From Candidatus Cryptobacteroides avicola (GTDB lineage Bacteria > Bacteroidota > Bacteroidia > Bacteroidales > UBA932): a stretch of DNA of 52,327 nucleotides. A program made the position numbers and the translations under genes. The DNA lies in the NCBI GenBank assembly GCA_017695115.1, contig JADILV010000085.1:1-52327 (forward strand). Reading direction: 5' to 3'. Positions 45,357 through 52,327 of this stretch are shown in pieces. Numbering within the stretch: position 1 is the stretch's first letter; each line of letters starts with the position of its first letter. The notes under the pieces are model-generated. The model saw only the letters and a list, made by a program, of their open reading frames with translations, did no database searches and had not been told where the DNA came from.

Positions 45357-46778
45357 ATGAAAAAGATTTTTAGTTATAACACAGGCATATATGCAGCTTT
45401 CTTTGCTGCCGCGCTATTGTCCGTATCATGTACGGAACAGATAGAGATCGGGGATGTAGACGAGAGCATGTATTCTAATGTCAATACCGTCTCCGGTTAT
45501 GTCCGGGATGTAAGGACCGGAAAATCGGAAAATATAATTGAACTGAGGGCTGACAGCTACTCTTCACAGCTTGTCTTCGGATTCAACAAGCCTCCGAAGA
45601 AAGGAGTTGACGTAGTTTTGCAGTATGATGCAGACTACGCTGCATCATACAATGCTCTCCATGAGACCGACTTTCCCCTGTATCCCGAGGAACTTGTCTC
45701 TATAGAAGAAGACGGCAAAATCCTTGTCGCTCCGGACGAGAAGCTTTCGTATGAACTGGGGCTTACAGTTACATACAGCGACCAGCTTAAGGATGACCAG
45801 ACTTATATCCTTCCGATAAAGGCTGTCAGTGCAACGGAAGGGATTGCCATCCCAGAGCCGTCCTCCCGCAGTGTATATCTGATACGGAACTACCGCAACC
45901 AGAGCGGCACCTACAAAGGGGAGGATGCAGTGCAGACATTCCTGTTCTATGAGGCGAATGATACCAATCCTCTGAACACTCTTGAGTTCATGCTGGAGGA
46001 CGGTACCCTGTTCTTTGACTATATAGTGCTTTTCGCCGCGAACATAAACTATAATGCCGAGACAGGCCGGGTCTATGTGAACAAGAATCCGAATATCCAG
46101 TTCCTCCTGGACAACAACGAGCAGTATCTCCAGCCTCTGCGCAAAAGAGGCGTCAAGGTCCTTCTCGGGCTTCTCGGAAACCATGACCAGTCCGGGCTCG
46201 CACAGCTGTCCGAAATAGGAGCCAGAGAGTATGCAAGAGAACTGGCAGCACTCTGCAACGCCTACAATCTTGACGGGGTTAATTTTGATGACGAGTACTC
46301 GAATTCTCCTGATCTTGATAATCCATTATTTGATTCCCATGGCTCGTATGCTGCCGCACGTCTGTGCTATGAAACAAAAAAAGCTATGCCGGACAAATAT
46401 GTGACAGTTTATGCATACGGATCTATGTACGGGGATTATACTTTTGACGGCGTGGAACCAGGACAGTATATGGATATCGTGGTTGCGGATTATGGCGGAG
46501 CCGCATGGCCTGTTACAGGCATGACCCTTAAACAGTGTTCAGGCATGTCCATAGAGCTTAACAGAGGCAGCGGTGATTCAAGTGAGAGCACAGCACGTAG
46601 CAGAAAAGAGCAAGGGTACGGATATTATATGTATTTCGCCCTTTATTCTGGGAATTCATGGGCATATCAGATAAGCAGGATACAAGATACGGCAAGAGGT
46701 CTGTATGATATGGAACTGAAGACACCCGAATACTACTATGAAAAGAATTCTACGGAAAGAAAGCCATTGACACTTTAA
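45357..46778 (+). CDS. GH18 endo-beta-N-acetylglucosaminidase (lipoprotein)
   Basis: A protein of 473 residues with a lipoprotein signal (ALLSVSC, followed by TEQIEIGDVDE). An N-terminal DUF1735-like domain is followed by a GH18 barrel. The catalytic motif is DGVNFDDEY at residues 306-314: D311 and the acid Glu313 are present, while the second Asp of the general GH18 signature is Asn309, as varies in the EndoF/EndoH branch. These enzymes cut between the two core GlcNAc residues of N-glycans. Together with the GH92 genes, high-mannose glycans are the likely substrate. Confidence 0.92.
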   Translation: MKKIFSYNTGIYAAFFAAALLSVSCTEQIEIGDVDESMYSNVNTVSGYVRDVRTGKSENIIELRADSYSSQLVFGFNKPPKKGVDVVLQYDADYAASYNALHETDFPLYPEELVSIEEDGKILVAPDEKLSYELGLTVTYSDQLKDDQTYILPIKAVSATEGIAIPEPSSRSVYLIRNYRNQSGTYKGEDAVQTFLFYEANDTNPLNTLEFMLEDGTLFFDYIVLFAANINYNAETGRVYVNKNPNIQFLLDNNEQYLQPLRKRGVKVLLGLLGNHDQSGLAQLSEIGAREYARELAALCNAYNLDGVNFDDEYSNSPDLDNPLFDSHGSYAAARLCYETKKAMPDKYVTVYAYGSMYGDYTFDGVEPGQYMDIVVADYGGAAWPVTGMTLKQCSGMSIELNRGSGDSSESTARSRKEQGYGYYMYFALYSGNSWAYQISRIQDTARGLYDMELKTPEYYYEKNSTERKPLTL

Positions 46779-46790
46779 TCTTAGAACAGT

Positions 46791-48353
46791 ATGAAAAGAA
46801 TTATAAGGATGATGCTTCCTCTGTCAGTTTTACTGGTGGCAGGCTGCACAGAAGATAAGATAGAGACCGGGACGGCCGATTCCATCTCATTGTCCGTTGA
46901 GACGCTGTCTTTCGGACCAGACGGGGGCTCGGAGGATATTGTCGTGACAAGTTCCGGTGACTGGCGCATTTCAGGGAAACCTGTAGACTGGATGTCCCTG
47001 TCAGCTGACGGAGGAAAAGACGGTGAATCCGTGACGGTCAAAGTGGAAAAGAATTCAACTATGGAGACAAAGACAGCTGAACTCAAGATATTTTCCGGAT
47101 CTGCAACGAAAGCTGTTACCGTAACATCCGCTCCAGCTTATGTTATAGAATTTGTAGACGGGGCCGTCGCTGCAGTTTCTTCTGAAGGGGGAGATGTCAG
47201 TATTCTTGTGAATACGAATGTTCCAGAATTGGATGTACAATTTTCTGGTGACGGGTCTGAATGGGTGGAATATAAAGGAAGGAATGATGTTTTCGGTAAG
47301 ACTTATCTGTTGTTCAGTGTGTTAGAGTCTGACAGATATCTCTTGAGAAGTACCGATGTGACAGTACAGGGATCTGGAGAAACTTCAGTCCTTAAATTGA
47401 CTCAGGCTCAGTTGGACGCAATACTGCCAGAAAAGAAGTATATAAAGACCGACCTTACAGAGCAGAATGTGACACTGACGGTCAAGCATAATGTTGAAAT
47501 CGATGAATTGGAATTGCCTTCATGGATAAGTATATCAGATATAGAAACACAACCTGCCGGTGAAGATGGACTTATGTCTACTGAATATACATTGCATCTT
47601 AATGAGGCATTGGCGACAAGGTTATCGGATATTTCATTTGATTGGAATAATGAGACAATGGCTGAAGTGACAATCCGTCAGCAGAATCCTGATCCTGTCC
47701 TTACAGATATCCAGGATGAGAACCTGAGGACAGAGTTGAGTAATCTCGGATGGATTATACCTGAAGAAGGGAGCACTGTATGTGAAATACTTGAACCAGG
47801 ACTTACATCGACATCACTTGAATTGGAGAATACTTCATGGAGTGGTGGGTATATCGGGACCTTGAATGGTCTTGGTGCCTTCAGGTCCTTGACGGAAATT
47901 TCTTTGTCCGGCTATAGTCTGGAGGTTCTGGATATATCTGACTGTACTGGAATAACTTCTTTAGGTTTATATAACATAACTTCGTTATCGGAAGTTCGTC
48001 TTGGGGATAATCCTTTGACAGAGTTCAGTATTACAGGTGATTATTATACATTGTACCTTGAAAATGAATCATTGATTATATCAGGGAAGAATGTCAAGAC
48101 GGTAAATATCAATTCAGACTCTTCATATTTATCGTACTATGATGGACTTGCATCCATAGATGTAACAGGCTGTCCAGTTTTGGAGGAATTGCATGCAAAG
48201 CGGGAAACGGAAGAATATGATTATTGGACAGGAGACTATACATTAGTTTGTAACCTTGAAACTGTATATGTCTCTGCCGAACAGCAGGCCTCCATCGATG
48301 CCGGTACTCTGACTGTTGAAAAGAGCGACCTTACACAAATTGTTGTCAAATAA
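46791..48353 (+). CDS. BACON-domain lipoprotein with leucine-rich C-terminus
   Basis: A protein of 520 residues with a lipoprotein signal (LLVAGC, then TEDKIETG). A BACON-type beta-sandwich spans about residues 30-110 (SVETLSFGPDGGSEDIVVTSSGDWRISGK), more sandwich domains follow to about 305, and the last 170 residues hold irregular leucine-rich repeats (LTEISLSGYSLEVLDISDC; TSLSEVRLGDNPLTEF). The second half of the gene is richer in A and T than its neighbours. Probably a glycan- or protein-binding surface accessory; this is inference from place and domains. It ends the PUL 2 susCD operon. Confidence 0.8.
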   Translation: MKRIIRMMLPLSVLLVAGCTEDKIETGTADSISLSVETLSFGPDGGSEDIVVTSSGDWRISGKPVDWMSLSADGGKDGESVTVKVEKNSTMETKTAELKIFSGSATKAVTVTSAPAYVIEFVDGAVAAVSSEGGDVSILVNTNVPELDVQFSGDGSEWVEYKGRNDVFGKTYLLFSVLESDRYLLRSTDVTVQGSGETSVLKLTQAQLDAILPEKKYIKTDLTEQNVTLTVKHNVEIDELELPSWISISDIETQPAGEDGLMSTEYTLHLNEALATRLSDISFDWNNETMAEVTIRQQNPDPVLTDIQDENLRTELSNLGWIIPEEGSTVCEILEPGLTSTSLELENTSWSGGYIGTLNGLGAFRSLTEISLSGYSLEVLDISDCTGITSLGLYNITSLSEVRLGDNPLTEFSITGDYYTLYLENESLIISGKNVKTVNINSDSSYLSYYDGLASIDVTGCPVLEELHAKRETEEYDYWTGDYTLVCNLETVYVSAEQQASIDAGTLTVEKSDLTQIVVK

Positions 48354-48371
48354 GGCGGTTATGACTTTGTT

Positions 48372-48417
48372 AAGACCGGGCAGGGGTGTGTTTCACACGT
48401 CCGTCCGGTCTTTGATT
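48372..48417 (+). terminator. Terminator of the susCD operon of PUL 2
   Basis: AAGACCGG (48372-48379) pairs with CCGGTCTT (48405-48412), with an inner GTGTG/CACAC stem in the loop region, and is followed by a T-rich stretch. It lies 19 bases beyond the BACON gene stop. Confidence 0.75.
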
Positions 48418-48516
48418 TAAGTTTCTGTCATCTATTTGGTATATTCGCACGTTATTTATATTGATTATCCGGGAAAGTACCCCTTTGTCTTAATGACTGA
48501 AAAAAAGGGTCCCGTA

Positions 48517-48616
48517 TTGTCATTTCGAGCGGAAGCCTATGGCCGTAGTCGAGAAATCTGTTATAAGACAATGCATTGTGAAAAATCAGATCCCTCGACT
48601 GCGCTCGGGATGACAA
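48517..48616. repeat. Palindromic dispersed repeat, complete copy
   Basis: About 100 bp with ends TTGTCATTTCGAGC (48517-48530) and GCTCGGGATGACAA (48603-48616), which are inverted with 12 of 14 matches. Internal GAAATCTG and CAGATCCC are also inverted. It separates PUL 2 from the following gene. Same family as 750-843, 7304-7350 and 51455-51552. Confidence 0.75.
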
Positions 48617-48677
48617 CTTAGGGGGCCTCTTTACGGATAATCATTTTATTTATATGTTGGTATATATTTGCTGTATT

Positions 48678-49988
48678 ATGAAAAAGTTTATATTGCCGTT
48701 GATGGCGGCACTGCTGGGGACAGCGGCATTTGCAAAGGGTGAGTCTGACTTGAGGATTGTCCGGAAATCCATTCTTGAAGACCCGCTGATGGACCGTGTC
48801 TTTGAAATGGCGCATGAGACTGTCGCAGGCGGTCTGAACGCCGGGGACGGTTACGGTGAAGTGTGGATAAGGGATTTCAACACTTTCATCACTGTGGCGA
48901 TGGATGTTATGCCTGACGGAAAGGTACGCGAATGTCTCGACACTTTCTTCCGCTTCCAGGGGGAGGACGGCAATATTGTTGACGGTTACATTCCTGTAGA
49001 AAAGGCGGATCTTGACAATCCGGACGGCTATGCCTACCGGCTTTCCGGGACCGCTCCTCAGTTTGCCGCGCACAAGAATACGGTGGAGACTGACCAGGAG
49101 ACCTCTCTCATCCAGGCCGTGTTCCAGTATGTGGAGAAGAGCGGGAACCGCGGATACCTGGAGACTGTAGTGGACGGGAAGACTGTCCTGGAGCGTCTGG
49201 AGATGGCCCTGGAGTTCCTTTATACGCACAGATACAGCCGGGAATACGGCCTGATATATGGCGCGACCACGGCTGACTGGGGCGATGTCCAGCCGGAGCA
49301 TGCCTGGGGAGTGGCAATAGATGAAAATACGCATTTCGCCATCGACATCTATGACAATGCGATGCTTTCCATTGCATTGGACAACCTAGCCGAAATGACC
49401 CCGGACCCTTCGGTACGGGCCCGCTGGAACGAGGCCAGGGAAAAGATCGTCTCAAATGCAAGGAAGTATCTTTGGGATGAAAAGAACCGGAAATTCATTC
49501 CTCATATATACCTGGACGGCTCCCCGTTCCCTGAAGATTTTGACGAGAACAAGATCTACTATCATGGAGGAACTGCCGTGGCTGCCCTTGCCGGGATGCT
49601 GACTAAAGATGAGATAGCCCATGCCAATGACAGGATGCTGGAGAATATGCGCAAGGCCCATGCGCAGACCATAGGCCTGACCCTGTATCCGACTTATCCT
49701 GCCGGATATTTCAAGAGCCCGGGAATGTATCCGTATGGATATCAGAACGGAGGGGACTGGACGTGGTTCGGAGCCAGGATGATATGGGCTCTGGCAGAAA
49801 ACGGCTACATTAAAGAGGCATACGAGGAACTGAAGCCGATGCTTGCCCGCGTCATAGAAAACAACGGCTTTAATGAGTGGTACACTCCTGCCGGCGAACC
49901 TATGGGGTCCGGCACATTCAGGGGTGAAGCCGGTGTGCTGGTCACTGCGATAGACATGCTCCGGGACTGGGCGGAAGACAAAAGATAA
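48678..49988 (+). CDS. Exported (alpha/alpha)6-type glycoside hydrolase-like protein
   Basis: A protein of 436 residues with a signal peptide (to AAFAKG). Helix-rich sequence with conserved aromatic/acidic blocks (EVWIRDFNTFITVAMDV, TVETDQETSLIQAVFQYV, ATTADWGDVQPEHAWG, QNGGDWTWFGARMIWAL, NNGFNEWYTP) has the look of six-hairpin glycosidases of the MGH1/GH63/GH125-like kind. I cannot place it in a CAZy family: the WIRD block recalls GH125 but the rest does not. Glu or Asp in these blocks are candidate catalytic residues. It is separated from PUL 2 by a terminator and a repeat, so it may or may not belong to it. Confidence 0.65.
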   Translation: MKKFILPLMAALLGTAAFAKGESDLRIVRKSILEDPLMDRVFEMAHETVAGGLNAGDGYGEVWIRDFNTFITVAMDVMPDGKVRECLDTFFRFQGEDGNIVDGYIPVEKADLDNPDGYAYRLSGTAPQFAAHKNTVETDQETSLIQAVFQYVEKSGNRGYLETVVDGKTVLERLEMALEFLYTHRYSREYGLIYGATTADWGDVQPEHAWGVAIDENTHFAIDIYDNAMLSIALDNLAEMTPDPSVRARWNEAREKIVSNARKYLWDEKNRKFIPHIYLDGSPFPEDFDENKIYYHGGTAVAALAGMLTKDEIAHANDRMLENMRKAHAQTIGLTLYPTYPAGYFKSPGMYPYGYQNGGDWTWFGARMIWALAENGYIKEAYEELKPMLARVIENNGFNEWYTPAGEPMGSGTFRGEAGVLVTAIDMLRDWAEDKR

Positions 49989-50044
49989 ATGGCTTTTCCG
50001 GAAAATGCACTATCTTTATCCGTTTTCTAAAAGAGAGCCCTGTT

Positions 50045-51091
50045 ATGATTTATCCTACAGACTACAAGGATCTTCTTGGCAGTGCGGAAAGTACCGAGAA
50101 GGCCATAAAATATGTCAAGGACATGTTTCAGGCAAACCTTTCGGCGCAGCTTGCGCTGTTGAGGGTTACGGCACCTATGGTTGTCCTCTCCGGAACCGGC
50201 CTGAACGATGATCTTAATGGGGTCGAAAGGCCCGTAAGGTTCCCGGTCAAGGGAATGGGGGATGCTGCGGCCGAGGTGGTACATTCGCTGGCGAAATGGA
50301 AACGTCTTAAACTGTGGGAAATGGCTGTCCCTCCGGGACGCGGGATATATACCGACATGAATGCCCTCAGACCGGATGAAGACCTGGACAATATCCATTC
50401 CATCTATGTAGACCAGTGGGATTGGGAGAGGGTCATCACGCCGGAGCAGAGGACCCTCGATTTTCTGAAAAAGACCGTACGGAGGATATATGAGGCACTT
50501 AAAGTCACGGAAAACAGGATATATGTCGAGTTCCCGCAGATAGAACCCGTATTGCCTGAAGAGATAAAGTTCGTGCATTCAGAGGAGCTTCTGCGCCTGT
50601 ATCCGGATCTTCCTGCAAAAGAAAGGGAAAGGAAGATAGTGCGGAAATATGGTGCGGTATTCATCATCGGGATAGGCGGTGAGTTGTCCGATGGCTCGGT
50701 TCATGACGGCAGGGCTTCGGATTATGACGACTGGAGTTCATTGAACGGAGACGGACCGGAGGAGGCTCCTTACCGGGGACTCAACGGGGACATACTGGTA
50801 TGGAATCCGGTCCTTGAAGATTCTTTCGAGCTTTCTAGCATGGGAATCCGGGTGAATCCAGAATCGCTGCGCAGACAGCTGGTACTGAGGCATGAAGAAT
50901 GGAAGTCCGACCTGTATTTCCATCGTCTGCTTCTTTCCGGGGAACTCCCGTGTACGGTCGGCGGGGGAATCGGCCAGTCACGTCTTTGCATGTTCCTGTT
51001 GCGCAAGGCCCACATAGGCGAGATACAGAGTGCGATATGGCCTGAAGAAATGCGTGCGGAATGTCTCAGGCACGGAATATCTCTGCTATAG
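50045..51091 (+). CDS. asnA: Aspartate-ammonia ligase (asparagine synthetase A)
   Basis: A cytoplasmic enzyme of 348 residues, the usual AsnA length (about 330-350). It makes asparagine from aspartate, ammonia and ATP. Class II aminoacyl-tRNA-synthetase-like motifs are visible: SGTGLNDDLNGVERPV, IYVDQWDWERVI and the C-terminal GGGIGQSRLCMFLLRK (motif 3). It lies 56 bases beyond the preceding gene and may be cotranscribed. A functional link with N-glycan use is not supported by the sequence. Confidence 0.95.
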   Translation: MIYPTDYKDLLGSAESTEKAIKYVKDMFQANLSAQLALLRVTAPMVVLSGTGLNDDLNGVERPVRFPVKGMGDAAAEVVHSLAKWKRLKLWEMAVPPGRGIYTDMNALRPDEDLDNIHSIYVDQWDWERVITPEQRTLDFLKKTVRRIYEALKVTENRIYVEFPQIEPVLPEEIKFVHSEELLRLYPDLPAKERERKIVRKYGAVFIIGIGGELSDGSVHDGRASDYDDWSSLNGDGPEEAPYRGLNGDILVWNPVLEDSFELSSMGIRVNPESLRRQLVLRHEEWKSDLYFHRLLLSGELPCTVGGGIGQSRLCMFLLRKAHIGEIQSAIWPEEMRAECLRHGISLL

Positions 51092-51164
51092 AACTTCTGT
51101 GCATGTATATATCAAGCCTTTAAACTGAGTCCGGACAGTTTGTTTTCATGCCGCCGTCATGCCC

Positions 51165-51441
51165 CCACCGTGCGCAGTGGGAATGCTTTCATGTCCACCG
51201 GGAACAATGAACCGGGAAAACTATGCCTGGTGGTCCGGCAGGATGTCCACTTGGTACAGAAATGCGGCGAGTGTGTGCGCAGTGGGAATGCTTTCGTGAC
51301 CACCGTGTGCGGAGAAGCAGGAAAACCATGCGAGGTGGGACTGTGGAATGTCCACTTGGTACAGAAATGCGGCGAGTGTGTACGAGGAGGGAATGTTTCC
51401 GTGACCACCGCGCACAGGGAAGACGGAAAACAGCGTAAGGT
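51165..51441 (-). repeat. Tandem array of about 53-bp units, right copy (inverted)
   Basis: CCAC-starting units begin at 51195, 51247, 51300, 51352 and 51405, with a partial unit before, giving periods of 52-53. Units alternate in type, so the best match is at about 105 bases: the blocks starting 51245 and 51350 share more than 30 identical bases. AAACCATGCGAGGTGG (from 51323) is the reverse complement of CCACCTCGCATGGTTT in the left array. It is therefore the same family in opposite orientation. Confidence 0.82.
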
Positions 51442-51454
51442 CCATGCCCTTTAC

Positions 51455-51552
51455 TGTCATTTCGACCGACCGGAGGGAGTGGAGAAATCTGCCTGGAGAA
51501 CTCCGCAGATCCCCGGCTGCGGGCAACGCCCTCCGCTCGGGATGATATGTCA
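51455..51552. repeat. Palindromic dispersed repeat, right copy
   Basis: Begins TGTCATTTCGACCGACC and ends near GATGATATGTCA. It is next to the right array exactly as the left palindrome is next to the left array, in mirror image. The rest of 51092-51571 holds only the array and short unassigned sequence. Confidence 0.72.
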
Positions 51553-51571
51553 GGGGTATCTTTGCGGATAA

Positions 51572-52327
51572 TCAGACATTATTATTCCTCAAAAAATTGT
51601 CCCTGTATTCAGTAGGACAAACACCCAGCCGTTTCTGGATATACCGGCTGAAATAAGACACGGAAGAGAAATTCATACGCTCTGCGATTTCCGTCAACGG
51701 AAGTTCCTTTTGCCGGAGCAGGCGGGTGATTTCCTGCATGGTGAAGCGGTCAATCCAGTATGAGGCTGGTTTCCCGCTTACCTTTTTGCATATTTCCGAC
51801 AGATAATGGGGCGTAATGCAAAGGTGTGAAGCATAAAATTCAAGGTCTCTGTTCCGGATATATTCACCGTTATACAGCAATTCTATGAAATTCCGCAACA
51901 GGGAGGTGATGCGCTCCGACACTTGCAGTTCCTTGCGGCTGCGTGCGTGAATGTCGTACAGGTCAAGAATATGCGCGGTCAGCAGGCTGCCCAATAATTC
52001 TTCGCGGAAAAAGTGCTTCTCGTCTTCCATGCGCATCCGCAGATACTGCAAAGCCTCCTCGCATATCCGGAAGTCCCGTTCGGACAATTTCATGACCGGA
52101 TTCCGCAAAAGAGACAGATGCCCTATGATGCCATAATTGCTGCGGATGGCAATCGAAGTAACGAAGGATTCCGAAAGGTTCATCAAGATGCCTTGGAAAT
52201 CATCTGAGGCGGAGAAGTCCGAAGCAAGTGTCGCATTAGGCAGAATGACATAATCCCCGGAAGAAATGTTATAATGGGTGTCCTGGAAAGCAAATCCCAT
52301 ATTGCCCTTTCTGCAAAGGATATGAAT
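51572..52327 (-). CDS. AraC-family transcriptional regulator (5' end outside the window)
   Basis: The frame stays open to the window edge: nine codons precede the first visible Met at 52300, so the N-terminus is missing. About 250 residues are seen. The N-terminal part is a cupin-like ligand domain (ISSGDYVILPNATLASDF). The C-terminal 100 residues carry two helix-turn-helix motifs (LEFYASHLCITPHYLSEICKKVSG and LTEIAERMNFSSVSYFSRYIQKRLG, followed by PTEYR). Target genes are not visible in the window. Confidence 0.9.
   Translation of the reverse strand: MHILCRKGNMGFAFQDTHYNISSGDYVILPNATLASDFSASDDFQGILMNLSESFVTSIAIRSNYGIIGHLSLLRNPVMKLSERDFRICEEALQYLRMRMEDEKHFFREELLGSLLTAHILDLYDIHARSRKELQVSERITSLLRNFIELLYNGEYIRNRDLEFYASHLCITPHYLSEICKKVSGKPASYWIDRFTMQEITRLLRQKELPLTEIAERMNFSSVSYFSRYIQKRLGVCPTEYRDNFLRNNNV

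Noticed and set aside
50045..51091. AsnA as a dedicated part of N-glycan use, recycling asparagine from glycopeptides
   Set aside because: AsnA makes asparagine and is a common housekeeping enzyme; a terminator and a repeat separate it from the PUL.

Overview
The window comes from a member of the Bacteroidota, most likely order Bacteroidales. The evidence is two SusC/SusD polysaccharide-utilisation loci (PULs), a hybrid two-component regulator, an ECF-sigma/FecR pair, promoters of the TTTG-N19-TAnnTTTG type, start codons mostly without Shine-Dalgarno sequences, and a tmRNA whose tag reads GNNNYALAA. I cannot name the genus.

Layout. 1-1523: the 5' part of a minus-strand tmRNA, a tRNA-Val with its own promoter and terminator, a palindromic dispersed repeat and a tandem array of about 53-bp units. 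1524-7290: a five-gene MacB-like ABC efflux operon (ATPase, two permeases, membrane-fusion protein, TolC-like channel). 7370-8311: a secreted endonuclease/exonuclease/phosphatase-fold enzyme. 8321-10504 (minus): a RelA/SpoT homologue whose ppGpp hydrolase centre is destroyed. 10727-26750 (minus): PUL 1, with a GH110 alpha-1,3-galactosidase, two Asp-box beta-propeller proteins, SusD, SusC, a PKD surface lipoprotein, a serine hydrolase and an HTCS regulator. Two of its promoters share an almost identical 23-bp element. 26857-48353: PUL 2, a complete-looking high-mannose N-glycan system. 48678-51091: an unassigned (alpha/alpha)6-type glycosidase-like protein and asparagine synthetase AsnA. 51165-51552: the 53-bp array and palindrome again, in inverted orientation. 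51572-52327: a 5'-truncated AraC regulator.

How PUL 2 should work (inference from family knowledge): surface lipoproteins (an inactive GH18-like binder, a DUF1735-LamG protein and a BACON-LRR protein) hold the glycan, and a GH18 endo-beta-N-acetylglucosaminidase cuts it from protein. SusC/SusD import it. Three GH92 alpha-mannosidases trim it to Man-beta-1,4-GlcNAc, an MFS carrier takes this into the cytoplasm, and GH130 phosphorolyses it. SusC has an STN signalling domain, so transport is probably sensed through FecR and the divergent ECF sigma factor.

The strongest new observation is a predicted antisense small RNA of about 75 nt in the FecR-SusC intergenic region. It has a perfect minus-strand promoter that overlaps the susC start codon and a perfect hairpin-plus-U6 terminator, so it would cover the whole proximal susC leader. 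It resembles in position the DonS-type PUL antisense RNAs of Bacteroides fragilis.
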